DNA of 64,000 nucleotides from Mycobacterium sp. PS03-16 (GCF_004570325.1 NZ_SPQO01000006.1:62001-126000), one strand, 5' to 3'; shown: positions 27,501 through 40,141, counted from the first letter of the stretch. Notes: generated from the letters alone by a model not told the origin. Numbers and translations: made by a program.

Positions 27501-29384
27501 GACCACGGCGTCGGCGAAACGGGCTGCGGTGTCTTCGCGTTCGGCCTCGTCGCGCGAGATCTCCGGCATGGTGCGGTGCCGTGAGATCTTGAACTGGTAG
27601 ATCCACACCGGCAGACCGTCGGGTCGGGTGACGGTGAACGGGCGCTCCTCGAGCACCACCACCCCCATCGACTGCAGCATCGGCAGCAGGTGACTCAGCG
27701 AGGCCGACTGCCCGCCCAGGTACCAGGTGAGCTGGCCGCCGCGGTGGTCGCCGCCCTCGGTGAACACCAGCTTGACCGAATCGTCCTCCAGCGCCTCGAC
27801 GATCGCGATGTCGCCGATGGCCTCGGCGGGAGTGACGGCCTGCTTGTAGTCCTCAGGGAACGCCGCGGCGTAGTGCTCGGCGACGTCCTGGTCGAGTTCA
27901 CCGCCGGTGAGCGCACCGAGCAGGCGGTCACCCCACGTGCGGGACGCCTCGGTGAGCTGACGCTGAATGCGTTCCTCGTTGCCGCGCGAGATGTCCAGAT
28001 CGCCGGGACGCGAACCCTCCGGCAGTCGGACCGTGAAATGCACGACCGCCCAGGGGGATTCACTGACCCGGGCGGAATAGTCGATGCCCACCCCGCCCAG
28101 CTCGCGGACCAGGATGTCCTGCATCGCCAGCCGCACCGCGGTGGTGTACCGGTCACGCGGCAGGTAGACCAGGCAGGACACGAACTGGGCGAGGCTGTCC
28201 GCCCGCAGGAACAGCAGGGCGCGGCGCCGTGACCCGAGGTGGATCACCGCCATCGCCATCTCGAGCAGCTCTTCGGCGCCCAGCGCGAACAGTTCCGGCC
28301 GCGGGATGGTCTGGATGATGTCGAGCAGCAGTTGCCCGGGGTGGCTGGGTTCGCGCTGCGCCATCGCCAGCGCCTCGTTGACGCGCCGCGAGATCAGCGG
28401 AATGGCCAGCACATTCGCGTTCATCGCGGCCACGGTGAACAGGCCGACGAAGCGGTGTTCGACAGCGTCGTGGGATCCGGAAGTCTGCTCCCGGATCACC
28501 ACCACGTACGGATTGGCGCCGTAGCGAACGAAACTCGGGATGGTAGCCTGCGCCAGGGTGAGCAGATCGCCGTCGCGGGTCAGCGGGGGCAGTGCGTCGT
28601 CCTCGCGCAGCCGCAACACCCCCAGCCGGCTGTCGGGGTCGACCGTCGACTCGGCGTCGGTCACCGGGCAGCGCTGGCAGCCGAGCAGCACGAAGTGGCC
28701 GTCGGCCAGCCAGCGCAGCAGCGCGGCGACGTCCTTGCGGTCGGATGCGCTGTAGCGGCCACCGCTGTCGGCCTCCACGTCGTTGGCCAGCTCCTGCACC
28801 CGGGCGACCATCGCGCTGCCATCCAGCCCCACCTGTCGGGCGTCGGCCAGAATCCGCGGCATGAGCCGGGTGGCCTCGGCCACCGCGGACCGGTCCGCGG
28901 TGTCGGACAGCTCGATGTGGATCCACGTCTCGTCGACGCCGTCCCCGCCGTCCTCGGCGGGCCGCACCTCGAGCAGCTCACCGGAGCCGTCCCGATGCGC
29001 CCGCAGCACCGGGCTCATGATCGCGCGGTAGGTCACCCCGAGCCGGTGCAGCAGCACGGTCACCGAGTCGATGATCATCGCCGCCTGCTCGGTCACCACC
29101 TGGATGGCCGGACCCACCGCATCGTCGGCCCCGTACGTCGCGACCAGCGTCTCGCCCGCATCGCGGGACTGCGCCAACCGACGGTGAGCCGCCATCAGGT
29201 CCTCGGACACCACCTCGCCCGCGGCGGACACGTCCGCCTGGCCGGTGACCGCGGTGTCAGCAGCCGGCGCATCCCCGTGCGGGCCGCGGTAGGTCGCCGC
29301 GTACGCGCGACGCAGAGCGTCGATGTCGTTGGGCTCCAACGTCGCCGGTTCACGCCTGCCGTCGGCGGCGCCGGTTCCCGTCAT
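24546..29384 (-). CDS. gdh: NAD-specific glutamate dehydrogenase, large (L_180) class
   Basis: 1612 residues. This class deaminates glutamate to 2-oxoglutarate with NAD+. The ~700-residue N-terminal region (ACT-like regulatory modules) precedes the catalytic domain, where [16 protein letters not shown] and [11 protein letters not shown] (about residues 810-870) carry substrate-binding Lys/Arg and [15 protein letters not shown] starts the NAD fold. Start at ATG 29384, preceded by AGGAG eight bases upstream. Ortholog of Rv2476c (1624 residues as I recall), controlled in other mycobacteria through GarA binding and L-amino acids. Confidence 0.96.
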   Translation of the reverse strand: MTGTGAADGRREPATLEPNDIDALRRAYAATYRGPHGDAPAADTAVTGQADVSAAGEVVSEDLMAAHRRLAQSRDAGETLVATYGADDAVGPAIQVVTEQAAMIIDSVTVLLHRLGVTYRAIMSPVLRAHRDGSGELLEVRPAEDGGDGVDETWIHIELSDTADRSAVAEATRLMPRILADARQVGLDGSAMVARVQELANDVEADSGGRYSASDRKDVAALLRWLADGHFVLLGCQRCPVTDAESTVDPDSRLGVLRLREDDALPPLTRDGDLLTLAQATIPSFVRYGANPYVVVIREQTSGSHDAVEHRFVGLFTVAAMNANVLAIPLISRRVNEALAMAQREPSHPGQLLLDIIQTIPRPELFALGAEELLEMAMAVIHLGSRRRALLFLRADSLAQFVSCLVYLPRDRYTTAVRLAMQDILVRELGGVGIDYSARVSESPWAVVHFTVRLPEGSRPGDLDISRGNEERIQRQLTEASRTWGDRLLGALTGGELDQDVAEHYAAAFPEDYKQAVTPAEAIGDIAIVEALEDDSVKLVFTEGGDHRGGQLTWYLGGQSASLSHLLPMLQSMGVVVLEERPFTVTRPDGLPVWIYQFKISRHRTMPEISRDEAEREDTAARFADAVVAIWHGRMEIDRFNELVLRAGLTWSQVVVLRAYAKYLRQAGFPYSQSHIESVVNGNPHTARSLVDLFEALFDPTDGAGHRDAQAAAAAVAADIDALVSLDTDRVLRAFASMIQATLRTNYFVTRPESARARNVVAMKLDPGLIDELPLPRPKFEIFVYSPRVEGVHLRFGYVARGGLRWSDRREDFRTEILGLVKAQAVKNAVIVPVGAKGGFVVKEPPVPTGDAAADRDAQRNEGVACYKLFISGLLDVTDNVDKATGDVTPPPEVVRRDGDDAYLVVAADKGTATFSDIANEVAQSYGFWLGDAFASGGSVGYDHKAMGITAKGAWESVKRHFREMGVDTQTEDFTVVGIGDMSGDVFGNGMLLSEHIRLVAAFDHRHLFLDPNPDAATSFRERRRLFELPRSSWEDYDESLISEGGGVYSRQHKSIPISPQVRDVLGLDSSVEEMTPPALMKAILRAPVDLLWNGGIGTYVKAETESDADVGDRANDPIRVNGNQVRAKVIGEGGNLGVTSLGRIEFDLAGGRINTDALDNSAGVDCSDHEVNIKILIDQLVTAGKVSAEERTDLLLSMTDEVGELVLADNRDQNDLMGTSRANAASLLNVHARMINDFVKQRGMNRELEALPSEKEIRRRTEAGIGLTSPELATLMAHVKLAMKADLLGSDLPDQDAFASRLPRYFPSTLRDRFAADTRSHQLRREIVTTMLVNDLVDTSGITYAYRVTEDVGVGPVDAVRSFVAVNEIFRVGDVWRQIRAADIPVSVSDRMTLDLRRLIDRASRWLLNYRPQPLAVGAEINRFADKVAALTPRMSEWLRGDDEAIVEKEAGEFAAQGASRELAYTVATGLYQFSLLDIIDIADIDDRDPAEVADAYFALMDHLNTDSLLTAVSQLPRGDRWHSLARLAIRDDIYGSVRSLCFDVLAVGEPGETGEEKIAEWEMTNGSRVARARRTLTEIYEDDDRDLATLSVAARQIRSMTRTSGTGSSG

Positions 29385-29445
29385 GCGGATCACTCCTGAC
29401 TCACACCCGCGCACCGGCCGTCGTTGGCGGCACGCAGGTCCGACA

Positions 29446-31119
<1,674 letters not shown>

Positions 31120-31169
31120 AGCCTTCGATGTTGCCTTTCTCAAAGCGGGTTCAGCAGTGTTGCCGCGGG

Positions 31170-31196
31170 CCCCATCCTAGGCGTGGCCGGATGGGG
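31170..31196 (-). terminator. Hairpin immediately after the ssb-like gene
   Basis: An 8-base perfect inverted repeat (CCCCATCC / GGATGGGG) with an 11-base loop abuts the stop codon of the ssb-like gene and lies upstream of ettA. No T tract. It may terminate ssb transcripts or attenuate reading into ettA. Confidence 0.4.
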
Positions 31197-31661
31197 TCAA
31201 GCGGTCAGTGGCAGTGCCTCGGTCTCATCGGCGCCCTCAGGGGTGCCCGGATCGTCGGCGTCGCCGGTGGCCCCGGTCTCGGCGTCGAGTCCCGGCTGCT
31301 CGGCCTGCTGGCGACGATCCAGGCGGGCGTTGCACCGGGCCAGGTCGGGGCCGACCGCGGTGGCACGTACCTCGACCGACGCGCGGCGGTTGCCGTCGCG
31401 GTCGTCGTACTCGCTGGTGTGGATGTGGCCGACGACGATGACGGGATCGCCCTTGACGAGCGCGGCGCTCGTGCCGGCGACGACCCGCCCCCAGCAGACC
31501 ACCGTGACGAACAACGAATTGCCCGCCTCCCATGTTCCATCACCGGTGCGGCGCCGCGAGTTGCTCGCGACCCGGAACCGCACCATCTCCTGTTCGCCGA
31601 CCCGGCGGTGGACCGGGTCGGTGACGATGGTGCCGACGATCGTGAACGGCGTTTCGAACAT
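31197..31661 (-). CDS. ssbB: Second single-stranded DNA-binding protein (SsbB, Rv2478c-like)
   Basis: 154 residues. The N-terminal ~105 form an OB fold (IVGTIVTDPVHRRVGEQEMVRF, then SLFVTVVCWGRVVAG and GDPVIVVGHI). The C-terminal tail is acidic but lacks the DDDIPF-like tip used by replicative SSB to recruit partners, as in the SsbB paralogue. Start ATG at 31661, preceded by GAGAGGAA. Confidence 0.88.
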   Translation of the reverse strand: MFETPFTIVGTIVTDPVHRRVGEQEMVRFRVASNSRRRTGDGTWEAGNSLFVTVVCWGRVVAGTSAALVKGDPVIVVGHIHTSEYDDRDGNRRASVEVRATAVGPDLARCNARLDRRQQAEQPGLDAETGATGDADDPGTPEGADETEALPLTA

Positions 31662-31806
31662 GGCATTTCCTCTCGCGCTTCTCGGTTGCGACGCGCCGAG
31701 GTGGCGCCGCTGCCACCCATTCACCCCATCGGCACCAACGGGCGAGCCCGCTGGAGACCCGGCGATGGGACCGCCTGGGGATCAATGCGGCGCTGGGGAC
31801 AACCGG

Positions 31807-33804
31807 TCAGCGAGCGTCGCGGCGGGCCATCTCGGCCAGCATCGCGTTGTACGCCGCCAGGTCCGCGTCGTCGTCGCGGTCGGCGGCCCGGTCGAGCCGT
31901 TTGGCGGTGCGGGCATCGCTGCGGCGCCACTGGATGAACAGCGCGAACAACACGAACACCAGCGGGATCTCCCCCGCCGCCCACGCGATGCCGCCCCCGA
32001 GCTTCTGATCGGCCAGCAGGTCGGTGTGCCAGCTCAGCTGCAGCGACCGGTAGAACGACTCGCCCAGCACCGTCTGCATGCCCATGAGCACCACACCGAA
32101 GAAGGCGTGCAGCGGCAGCGACGCGAATACGATCGCCAGCTTGGCCAGCGGCTGCAGCGGCCGCGGCGTCGGGTCGATGCCGATCACCACCCAGTAGAAG
32201 AGGTAACCGCTGAGCAGGAAGTGGAGGTTCATCGCGACGTGCGCGGGGTGGGTGTTGACCGCCGCGTCGAAGATGCCGCCCAGGTACAGACCGTAGAAGC
32301 CGCCGACGAACAGCACGAGCGCCACCAGCGGGTGGGTGAGGAAGCGCGACACCCGCGAGTGCAGCGCGGCCAACAGCCACTCCCGCGGGCCCGGCGGCTG
32401 TCCGCGGCCGGCCACCGGCAGCGCGCGCAGCGCCAGCGTCACCGGCGCGCCGAGCACCAGCAGGATCGGCACCAGCATCGACAGCAGCATGTGGGCGATC
32501 ATGTGGACGCTGAACATCGCGGGCATGTAGCGACCCAGCCCTGAGGACGTGGTGAGCAGCAGCAGCGCGCAGCCCGCCAGCCACGCCAGCGTCCGGCCGA
32601 GCGGCCACGCGTCACCGCGTCGCCGCAGCCGCTGCAGGCCGGCCAGGTACACCAGCGCCAGCACGATCGCCGCGGTGCCCAGGATCAGGTCGAACCGCCA
32701 GTCGAACAGGATCCGGGCGACCGTCGGCGGTCCGGCGAGGTCATAGCCGATCTCCACCGCGACCGGGGTGGGCTCGAAGGGCAGCGGGGGTGGCGGGGTG
32801 CGGCCGAGCCCGACCGCGATGCCGAACGTCACCCCGAACAGCACCGCCTCGGTGAGCGCCAGCCGCACCAGCGCGCCGCGGGCGGCCGGATCGCCCTGCA
32901 GGGCCGCGACGCCCTTGCGGCGCTGCAGGTAGCCGGCCACGCCCAGCAGCGTCAGCGCCAGGATCTTGCCGAGCAGCAGCCAGCCGTACTCGGTGCGCAC
33001 CAGATCGGCCGGTGAGATCCGCACCAGCGCGTTGATCACCCCGCTGAACGCCATCGCCACGAAACACCACAGGGCGATCGCCGAGAACCGGCGGGCGGCC
33101 AGATCAGCGTGCTCGCCGCCCCGCAACGCGTGCACCAGCAGCGCCAGCAGGCCGCCGGCCCACAGCGCCCCGGCGATCAGGTGGATGATCAGGCTGTTGG
33201 TCGCCAGGTCATGCGAGCCGCCCGAACTCGAGTGCCCGGTCAGCGCGAGCGGCATCAGGGTCAGCAGCGAGCCGGCGAACAGCACCGGCGTCCACGCCCA
33301 GCGCAGCACCGGCAGGCTGGTCAGCGTGACGACCGCCGCCACAAACGCCGTCCAGCGCCAGGCGCCCGCGATGTCGACCAGGCCGGCCACCGACCAGATC
33401 TCCGCCGGGTTGAGGTGGTCGCGCAGGGGCTGTCCGGACACGTCGGACACCGTCAACGGCACCAACAGCGCCGCGCACACCGTCCACACGCCCGACGCCG
33501 CCGCACCCAACCGCACCGCGCGGTAACCCGCGGCGTCGAGAACGCCGCTGGTCTGCGGCGGGACCAGGAAGGCGGCGAACAGGAAGGCGCCGACCGCGGT
33601 CACCGCGGCGATCTCCCCCGCGGCCCGCAGGAAGGGCAGCCCGTAGGTGGTGACCGGCCCGGGATCGGGCAGCCCGGTCGCGCTGAGCGCGTCGGCCAGC
33701 GACAGCGCGCCGATGCCGGCCGCGGTCAGACCGGCCAGCACGGCGACACCGACGAGCACGGGCCACACCGCGCTGCCGCGCACCTTCGTGGCCATCGTCG
33801 TCAT
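31807..33804 (-). CDS. CopD-CtaG fusion membrane protein (Rv0102-like)
   Basis: 665 residues with about 16 hydrophobic segments. The N-terminal half (to ~330) resembles CopD copper-import proteins; the C-terminal half (~370-620) resembles the CtaG/caa3 oxidase assembly family, with His-rich membrane stretches (FSVHMIAHMLLSMLVPILL, NTHPAHVAMNLHFLLSG). It likely handles copper delivery for respiratory oxidase. The same fusion is Rv0102 in M. tuberculosis, at another locus. Start at 33804 or the ATG at 33795. Confidence 0.87.
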   Translation of the reverse strand: MTTMATKVRGSAVWPVLVGVAVLAGLTAAGIGALSLADALSATGLPDPGPVTTYGLPFLRAAGEIAAVTAVGAFLFAAFLVPPQTSGVLDAAGYRAVRLGAAASGVWTVCAALLVPLTVSDVSGQPLRDHLNPAEIWSVAGLVDIAGAWRWTAFVAAVVTLTSLPVLRWAWTPVLFAGSLLTLMPLALTGHSSSGGSHDLATNSLIIHLIAGALWAGGLLALLVHALRGGEHADLAARRFSAIALWCFVAMAFSGVINALVRISPADLVRTEYGWLLLGKILALTLLGVAGYLQRRKGVAALQGDPAARGALVRLALTEAVLFGVTFGIAVGLGRTPPPPLPFEPTPVAVEIGYDLAGPPTVARILFDWRFDLILGTAAIVLALVYLAGLQRLRRRGDAWPLGRTLAWLAGCALLLLTTSSGLGRYMPAMFSVHMIAHMLLSMLVPILLVLGAPVTLALRALPVAGRGQPPGPREWLLAALHSRVSRFLTHPLVALVLFVGGFYGLYLGGIFDAAVNTHPAHVAMNLHFLLSGYLFYWVVIGIDPTPRPLQPLAKLAIVFASLPLHAFFGVVLMGMQTVLGESFYRSLQLSWHTDLLADQKLGGGIAWAAGEIPLVFVLFALFIQWRRSDARTAKRLDRAADRDDDADLAAYNAMLAEMARRDAR

Positions 33805-33840
33805 GTGCCCAGGGTATGGCGTGTGCGGCAGTGCTCTGGC

Positions 33841-36183
33841 TCACCCCGTGGGTAGTCCGCGCCGCCCGGCCTCCCTGGCGAAGAACTGATCGCGCGAGTA
33901 GCGCTCCACGGTTTCCATGTCGGCGAGGATGGCGCGCAGTTCGGCGACGAACGCCGACCGGCGCTCGGCCAGGTCCGCGGCCGGGGTGAGCAGCCCCTGG
34001 TCGGCCACGACCTGCCGGGCCGTGGCGAACAGCAGCGCGGACACCGACTCGTTGCTGCGCACCCGGCCCTGCGCGACGTACTGGTTGCCCAGACCCAGCG
34101 CCCGCTGCGTGAGCTCCTTCTCCCCCACCTCGGCGGGCGCGTCGCGCAGTACGTCGGCGACGATCTGATAGGCCTCGAAGAACGGCCGCAGCATCGCGCC
34201 GGCGATCAAGGGCTGTTTGACCCGCAGCAGCTCGTCGACCGGCTCACCGCCGGCGGCGACGTCGTCCTGCCAGCCCGCGTGCCAGGACATCTCCTCGGCG
34301 ACGTGGTCGCGGAACGCCGCCGAGTCGGCGAAGTAGAAGTCGAACTTCAGCAGATCCCGAAGCCGCATCACCTGCGCCCAGAACGCGTCGAGCCGATCGG
34401 TGGACGCGCGCCGGGCGTGCGCGAGCGCCAGCTCCACCAGAGAGGTCTCCAGGAACGCGTCGATCAGCGTGTTGCGGTAGAACGCGGCCTCGTGTTCGTC
34501 CTCGGCCGCGATCCGCCACACCGGCTCGCGGCCGCCGTCGACGCAGGTGACCGGGTGCCGGTTGGACAGCGCATCCAGCGCGGCGCGCACCCCGTCGGGC
34601 GTGCGCAGCCGCAGGGCGCTGTTGGTCATCGGGGTCTGCTTGCGTTCGAGGTAGTCCAGCGACGGCTGCAGCGTGTGATGGATCTGCCCGAGGGTGAGCG
34701 CGACACCGCGGGTGGTCAGCAGCAGCGCCGACACCAGCGCCGTCGCGTTGACCGGGGTGGCGCGCAGGATCCGCCACGACACCTCGAACGCCATCTTCTG
34801 CAGCGCGAGGCGCTTCGCGGCGTCGTCGGAGGCCATCGGCCCGTGCGGCACGCCGAGGTACTCCCGCATCGACACCGCCTCGGGAAACCGCACGTAGATC
34901 TTGCCGAAGTTGCGTTCGCCCTGCGCCTTGATGAAGTTGTACATCCACGACAGGCTCTCGGGGGTCTTCTCGCCGCCGCGGGCGTAGGCCGCATACTCGG
35001 CGGTCTCGTGCAGCTGGTCGAAGCTGATCGACACCGGTTGCAGGAGGATGTCCTCGCTGCGGCCGTCGAGGTAGGCGTCGGCGACGTAGGCCAGCAGTCC
35101 GAGTTTCGGCGGCAGCATCTTGCCGGTGCGGGACCGGGTGCCCTCGATCGACCAGCTCAGGTTGAACCGCTTCTCGACGATGTAGCCGACGAACTGCCGC
35201 AGCACGTACTTGTAGACCGGATCGTCGAGCTTGCGCCGCAGGAAGATCACCCCGGAGTGGCGCATCAGCGGACCCATGAACCCGAACGACAGGTTGATCC
35301 CGGCGAATGTGTGCACCGGCGGTAACCGGTTCTCCTGCATGGCCACCGGCACGATCACCCCGTCGAGGTAGGAGCGGTGGGAGAACAGCAGGACGGCCGG
35401 ATGGTTCTCGAGGTTGCGGCGCATCGACTCGACCTCGGCGCGGTCGTAGTCGATGTTCGGGTCGAAGCCCCGGCTGAAGATGGCCCGGCCCAGCGACGGG
35501 ATGAGGTCGACCGAGAACCGGCTCCACCCGGTCGAGAGCTCGTCGAGCATCTCCCCGGCCTGCTCCACGGTGGCGCCCGGGATGCGCTCCAGGCCCTCGC
35601 GGAAACGGGCGGATGCCAGCAGTTCCGGTTTGATCAGCCGCGGCGATTTGTACTCCGGTCCCAGCAGCCGCAATTCGACGCGCTCGATCGCGAGGATGGC
35701 GCGGCGGATGACGAAACGGGCGAACTCCCGGTCATTCTCGGCGACGGTGGTGTCCGACCACTGCTGGCGCAGCTCGGAGATCTTGGCCGGCTCCCCGGCG
35801 ACCACGCGGGCCCGGGAGCGGTCCCGGCGCAGGATGCGGCGCTGCAGGATCTCCGGCGGCCGGTAGGTGTCGCGCCCCGACAGCACCGCCACCACCTTCG
35901 AGCGGGTGGGTAGCCCACCGGGCACCCAGAACACCCGCACCGGCACCACGGTGCGGTCACCGTCGGCGTCGAGTTCCTCGACCAGCTGGGCCAGCACGCT
36001 CGGCGACGGATCGTCCTCGACCGGCAGCTGCAGCACGTCGACCTTGGCGCCCGGGTTGTCGCGGCGCTGCGCGTCGAGCCAGTCGTCGAGCAGCGCGACC
36101 TCGGCGGGTGAGGAGGCGGCGGCCAGCACCAGCGCATCCCCGGTGGCGGTGAAGCCGGCGTAGGAGTCGTCGGGCAGCTTCAC
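33841..36183 (-). CDS. plsB2: Glycerol-3-phosphate 1-O-acyltransferase (PlsB2)
   Basis: 780 residues from GTG at 36183, overlapping the stop of the upstream acyltransferase gene (GTGA). It transfers an acyl group to sn-1 of glycerol-3-phosphate, the first step of phospholipid and triacylglycerol synthesis, at the membrane. The catalytic HxxxxD is [13 protein letters not shown] (about residue 265), followed by the substrate-binding [15 protein letters not shown] (about residue 360). Ortholog of Rv2482c. The open frame continues upstream through the neighbouring gene without homology. Confidence 0.93.
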   Translation of the reverse strand: MKLPDDSYAGFTATGDALVLAAASSPAEVALLDDWLDAQRRDNPGAKVDVLQLPVEDDPSPSVLAQLVEELDADGDRTVVPVRVFWVPGGLPTRSKVVAVLSGRDTYRPPEILQRRILRRDRSRARVVAGEPAKISELRQQWSDTTVAENDREFARFVIRRAILAIERVELRLLGPEYKSPRLIKPELLASARFREGLERIPGATVEQAGEMLDELSTGWSRFSVDLIPSLGRAIFSRGFDPNIDYDRAEVESMRRNLENHPAVLLFSHRSYLDGVIVPVAMQENRLPPVHTFAGINLSFGFMGPLMRHSGVIFLRRKLDDPVYKYVLRQFVGYIVEKRFNLSWSIEGTRSRTGKMLPPKLGLLAYVADAYLDGRSEDILLQPVSISFDQLHETAEYAAYARGGEKTPESLSWMYNFIKAQGERNFGKIYVRFPEAVSMREYLGVPHGPMASDDAAKRLALQKMAFEVSWRILRATPVNATALVSALLLTTRGVALTLGQIHHTLQPSLDYLERKQTPMTNSALRLRTPDGVRAALDALSNRHPVTCVDGGREPVWRIAAEDEHEAAFYRNTLIDAFLETSLVELALAHARRASTDRLDAFWAQVMRLRDLLKFDFYFADSAAFRDHVAEEMSWHAGWQDDVAAGGEPVDELLRVKQPLIAGAMLRPFFEAYQIVADVLRDAPAEVGEKELTQRALGLGNQYVAQGRVRSNESVSALLFATARQVVADQGLLTPAADLAERRSAFVAELRAILADMETVERYSRDQFFAREAGRRGLPTG

Positions 36184-37757
36184 GCGCGCCCCGCCTGCTT
36201 CTTGGCCGCCTTCTTCGCCGGCTTCCTCGGGGTGCGCTCCGGCGGCTGGTCGCGCTCGCGTTTGTACAGCGCCGGGACCGGTAACCGGTCGTGCGGCCAC
36301 GCCTTGAGGGTGTCGAGGTAGATCTGGCGGACCTCGTCGATCCGCTCCGGCAGGTCCTGCAGCGTCCAGTCGTCGGTGGGGATCGGCGGGTACACCGCGA
36401 CGTCGACGGTGCCGGGGTTGAAGGTGCTGGAGTCGCGGGCGGCGACCACCTCGGCGTTGCGGATGACGATCGGCACGATCGGGATGCCCGCCGACATCGC
36501 GATGCGGAACGGCCCCTTCTTGAACGGCCCGACCTCGTAGGTGTCCAGGCGGGTGCCCTCGGGTGCGATGAGGATCGAAAGGCCTTTGCGGGCGAGCTCT
36601 TCGATCTTCTGCAGGCTTTCGACGGCGGCCTTGGGATCGTCGCGGTCGATGAACGCGGCGTCCATCACCTTGCCGATGGTGCCGATCAGCGGGTCGCGTT
36701 CGAGCTCTTTCTTGCCCACCGAGGTGAAGTCGGTCTCGACGAGCCGCCCGGCGATCAACGGGTCGGCCTGGTTGCGGTGGTTGAAGATGAACACCGCCGG
36801 GCGCTGTGCGGTGAGGTTCTCCCGGCCCAGCACGTTGAGGTTGATGCCGGCGGTGGTCAGCAGCACCCGGCTCCACGTCGAGGTGAAGAAGTTCACGCCG
36901 GTACGCCGGTTGCGGGTGAGCAGGCCGACCCCGAAAGCGCTGGCCGCCACCGGGAGTATCGAGCCGACCGCGGCCACCGTGCGCAGCTGGGACACCGGGC
37001 TCGACCCGCTGCGGCTGGTGAACCGCAGCACCGGCCAGCCGCGTTTGGCCGCGACCGCGGCGAGCTTGCCCGCCGGGTTGGTGGGGCGCGGGTTGCCCAC
37101 GAGGTACATCAGCGCGACGTCCTCGTCACCGTCGGCGTAGAAGTAGCTCTTCGACAGGTCGACGCCGTTGCGCGCCGCGAAAGCCTGTACCGCGTAGGCC
37201 TTTCCGGGCCCCCACAGGATGGGCTTGACGACTTCCCCGGTGATCAGGCCGTCCTCGTCGGTCTCGAATTTGTTGCTCAGCACATTCGAGATGCCGAGGT
37301 ACTTCGCGACGGGCTCGACCTGCACGGTCAGCGCCGACGAACTGAGCACCACGGTGTGACCGCGGGACATGTGGGCGCGCACCAGCTCTCGCATCTCCGG
37401 GTAGATGCGGTTGCGGACGTGCTGGACGAAGAGGCGCTCCGCGAGCTCGTCGATGTCGATCAGCGAGCTCCCGCGCAGCATTCGCGCGCCCTTGCCGATG
37501 AGGTCCTCGAACTCGGACCGGCCGAGTTGGTGGTTGAGCCCGGCCTGCACCATGCCGATGAATTCGCCGACGCTCATCTGGCGGCGGCGCAGCCGGTCCT
37601 GGGTCATGATCACGCCGGTGAAGCCCGCGACCAGGGTGCCGTCCAGGTCGAAGAAGGCGCCGATCTCCGGGCCCTCCGGCGATCCGAGGATCTCCGCGAC
37701 CGTGCCCGGCAGCCGGATGGTGCGCGGGTCGGGCGCCTGATCGTCGTCGGCGGTCAT
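36180..37757 (-). CDS. plsC: Fused HAD phosphatase and 1-acylglycerol-3-phosphate acyltransferase (PlsC, Rv2483c-like)
   Basis: 525 residues from ATG at 37757 (ATGA overlap with the upstream gene). Residues ~25-240 are a SerB-like HAD phosphatase ([14 protein letters not shown] motif [20 protein letters not shown] motif III-IV). Residues ~290-500 are an LPLAT acyltransferase with NHRNQADPL (HxxxxD) and [10 protein letters not shown]. Such a fusion could make phosphatidate and also dephosphorylate a phospho-substrate; the phosphatase substrate is unproven. A Lys/Pro-rich C-terminus ends the protein. Middle gene of the plsB2-plsC-WS/DGAT operon. Confidence 0.92.
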   Translation of the reverse strand: MTADDDQAPDPRTIRLPGTVAEILGSPEGPEIGAFFDLDGTLVAGFTGVIMTQDRLRRRQMSVGEFIGMVQAGLNHQLGRSEFEDLIGKGARMLRGSSLIDIDELAERLFVQHVRNRIYPEMRELVRAHMSRGHTVVLSSSALTVQVEPVAKYLGISNVLSNKFETDEDGLITGEVVKPILWGPGKAYAVQAFAARNGVDLSKSYFYADGDEDVALMYLVGNPRPTNPAGKLAAVAAKRGWPVLRFTSRSGSSPVSQLRTVAAVGSILPVAASAFGVGLLTRNRRTGVNFFTSTWSRVLLTTAGINLNVLGRENLTAQRPAVFIFNHRNQADPLIAGRLVETDFTSVGKKELERDPLIGTIGKVMDAAFIDRDDPKAAVESLQKIEELARKGLSILIAPEGTRLDTYEVGPFKKGPFRIAMSAGIPIVPIVIRNAEVVAARDSSTFNPGTVDVAVYPPIPTDDWTLQDLPERIDEVRQIYLDTLKAWPHDRLPVPALYKRERDQPPERTPRKPAKKAAKKQAGRA

Positions 37758-39217
37758 CGGGTCACACTCCCCTCGTCGGCGGTGAACGAGGCGGCCCCGG
37801 CCCGGCCGGACCCGCCGAGGGCCAGCACCTCGTCGAAACCGGCGAGCAGGCACCGCGCGAACAGGTCGGGCCGGGTGATCGACGCCCGGTCGTAGCGCGC
37901 GGTCACGGTGCAGTAGCCGCCGCGCGACACCAGCACCACCATCATCGCCACGCCCGGCAGCGGGCCGATCCCGTACTGTCGCAGGATCTTTGCGCCGGCC
38001 ATGTAGGTGTCGCCGGCGTACACCGGCACGTTGCTGGCCTGCACGTCGGAGTTGACCACGGACCCGGCCATGGTCTCGAGCACCGAATCCGGCAGCAGGC
38101 TCAGCACCGGGGCGATGGACCCGACGAAGTCCAGCGCCCGCTCCTCCCGCTTGCGGGTCATCTGTGAGCGCACCTTGGCGATCCGCGTCTTCGGGTCGAC
38201 GACGCCGATCGGCGCGGCCAGGTTCACGCCGACGAACCGGTTGCCGCCCGCCGGGTCGGCGTCCGACCGCAGGCTGACCGGCACCGCCATCGGCAAGGTG
38301 GCCACCGGCACGCCGAGCGCCTCGTGGTAGAGGCGCAGCGCACCGCAGACCCCGGCCAGATAGGCGTCGTTGATCGACCCGCCCGCCGCCTTCGCGGCCT
38401 TGTGCAGATCGCCGAACACCATGTCGATGGCCTCGCTGCGCGTCGACAGGCTCCGGCGGCGCAGCAGCGGCGACGGCTGCGCGACCGACCCGACCACCCG
38501 GGCGCTGGAGCGGGCGTAATCCACCACCCCGCCCACCGAGGACAGCGGATCGCGGATCGCGTGGCCCACGGCGTTCGCCGCGCCACCGACGACGCTGCGG
38601 ACCCCACCGAGCACCGAGAACGGCAACCGGTTGATGCCCTGGCGCATCAGCTCGTTCGGCGACAGGTCCTGCGGGATGGGCAGCGGGGGCACCTCACCGG
38701 GCGGCGGGTCGCGGTCCAGGTCGTAGATGCTCGCGAACATCTCGACACCGCCGACACCGTCGGTCACCGCATGGCTCAGATGCAGCATGATCGCCGCACG
38801 GCCGCCTTCGAGCCCCTCGATCAGGGTGGCCGTCCACAGGGGCCGCGAGATGTCCATCGGCGACTGCAGATCGACCTCGGCGAGGTCGAGGACCTGGCGC
38901 AGCGTGCCTGGTTCGGGGACGCGCACCCGGCGGACGTGGAAATCGAGGTTGAAGTCGGGGTCGATCACCCACCGCGCCGCGGCGGTCGGCAGCGTCGGCA
39001 TGACGACTTTCTGGCGCAGCCGCAACACCTTCCGCGACGCGTGGTCGAAGCGGGTGCGGAACCGGGTCCAGTCGGGCACGGTGTCGAGCACCTCGAGGGT
39101 CATGATGCCCGAGCGGGTGCGCGGGTTGGCCTCACCCCGGTGCAGGATCTGGTCGACGGCACTGAGCTGCTCCGGCAACCCCGCGGCATCCAGTTCCGGC
39201 ACGTCGCTCGTTGCCAC
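37754..39217 (-). CDS. Wax ester synthase/diacylglycerol acyltransferase family protein (Rv2484c-like)
   Basis: 487 residues from GTG at 39217, with GGGAGG seven bases upstream. WS/DGAT enzymes acylate diacylglycerol or alcohols with acyl-CoA to store triacylglycerol or wax. The active-site motif, usually HHxxxDG, reads SHAVTDG (about residue 140), keeping the catalytic second His and the Asp. Later motifs include GGSINDAYLAGVCGALR and NVPVYAGDTYMAG. First gene of an operon with plsC and plsB2, consistent with TAG formation from glycerol-3-phosphate. Confidence 0.9.
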   Translation of the reverse strand: MATSDVPELDAAGLPEQLSAVDQILHRGEANPRTRSGIMTLEVLDTVPDWTRFRTRFDHASRKVLRLRQKVVMPTLPTAAARWVIDPDFNLDFHVRRVRVPEPGTLRQVLDLAEVDLQSPMDISRPLWTATLIEGLEGGRAAIMLHLSHAVTDGVGGVEMFASIYDLDRDPPPGEVPPLPIPQDLSPNELMRQGINRLPFSVLGGVRSVVGGAANAVGHAIRDPLSSVGGVVDYARSSARVVGSVAQPSPLLRRRSLSTRSEAIDMVFGDLHKAAKAAGGSINDAYLAGVCGALRLYHEALGVPVATLPMAVPVSLRSDADPAGGNRFVGVNLAAPIGVVDPKTRIAKVRSQMTRKREERALDFVGSIAPVLSLLPDSVLETMAGSVVNSDVQASNVPVYAGDTYMAGAKILRQYGIGPLPGVAMMVVLVSRGGYCTVTARYDRASITRPDLFARCLLAGFDEVLALGGSGRAGAASFTADEGSVTR

Positions 39218-39344
39218 GCCTTTTCCTCCCATCGACGGTGACCGCTGGCACCACGCTAGTCCGCGCCGACGCGGCGGGGGCATCCTTTCGATGCCGTTGG
39301 GCGCAGGTGTCGCCGGAGCGGGGCGATACACTCGTCCGCGCGCT

Positions 39345-39417
39345 GCCTCCGTAGCTCAGCGGATAGAGCAGCCGCCTTCTAAGCGGTTGGTCGCAGGTTC
39401 GATCCCTGCCGGGGGCG
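39345..39417 (+). tRNA. tRNA-Arg (anticodon TCT)
   Basis: A 73-base cloverleaf: acceptor GCCTCCG pairs with CGGGGGC and the discriminator is G. The anticodon loop CTTCTAA gives TCT, reading AGA. The T arm is GCAGG-TTCGATC-CCTGC. CCA is not encoded. The reading frame of the convergent GntR gene ends inside its antisense strand. The 127-base gap upstream (39218-39344) holds no other feature I can identify. Confidence 0.97.
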
Positions 39418-40105
39418 CTGTGTGACCGAGCACGTCGAGCACCTCGCCGCGAGCTTGCTCGATGTGCGCGGCCATCGCCTCGGCCGCGGCGTCGGGATCA
39501 CCGCGCCGGATCGCATCGATGACGGCGCCGTGACCGCGGCTCGACGACTCGTGGATCACGGCGAAGTCGCGGGCGTCCAGGCGGGTGAACGCCGCCGCCC
39601 GGAGGTCTTCCACGATGCCGCGCAGGGTGGCATTCCCGCTCAGCGTGGCGATCGCCAGGTGGAACGCCGAGTCCGCCCGCCGGAACGCGTGCACGTCGGC
39701 ACTGGCCGCCAGCGCCTCCTGGCACGCGTCGAGGGCCTCGACGTCGGCGGGCGCGGCACGCTGGGCGGCGAGGCGGGCGGCCATCGTCTCGACCGTCACC
39801 CGGAGTTCGAAGACCTCGCGCAGGGTGTCGAGGTCGTCCTCGCCCCGATTCGGTGTCGCGGTCGAGGAGACGACCGTCCCGCCGCTGCCCCGTTTGGTGA
39901 TCAGCAGGCCCTCCCCCTGCAGCACCCGCAGCGCTTCGCGCACCGTCACGCGCGAGACCCCCAGCCCGTCGGCGAGCGCCCGCTCGGCAGGCAGCCGGTC
40001 GCCGGGGACCAGCAGACCCAGCGCGATCGCCCGGCGGATCCGCGCGACGACAGCCGCATACGCCGGGGGCGCGTCGAGCGGTCGCAGCAGGAAGTCGTCG
40101 GGCAC
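39356..40105 (-). CDS. GntR-family regulator, FadR/FCD subfamily
   Basis: About 249 residues from GTG at 40105. The N-terminal winged helix has RLPAERALADGLGVSRVTVREALRVLQ split by the recognition turn; the C-terminal FCD domain (about 100-230) has the metal/ligand residues in AFHLAIATLSGN and SSRGHGAVIDAI. FCD regulators sense carboxylic or sugar acids. It is divergent from the alcohol dehydrogenase operon, so it likely represses it and itself. The last ~20 residues are encoded by the antisense of the tRNA-Arg gene, so the native C-terminus may have been replaced. The start is uncertain because no good ribosome site is visible. Confidence 0.85.
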   Translation of the reverse strand: MPDDFLLRPLDAPPAYAAVVARIRRAIALGLLVPGDRLPAERALADGLGVSRVTVREALRVLQGEGLLITKRGSGGTVVSSTATPNRGEDDLDTLREVFELRVTVETMAARLAAQRAAPADVEALDACQEALAASADVHAFRRADSAFHLAIATLSGNATLRGIVEDLRAAAFTRLDARDFAVIHESSSRGHGAVIDAIRRGDPDAAAEAMAAHIEQARGEVLDVLGHTAPPAGIEPATNRLEGGCSIR

Positions 40106-40141
40106 GGTGCGGAGGTTACCGAGTCGACGTCCAGGGTCTCT

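Noticed and set aside
24813..27584. Plus-strand open frame of 923 codons
   Set aside because: Antisense to the catalytic part of gdh; His/Arg/Val-rich shadow with no recognisable family.
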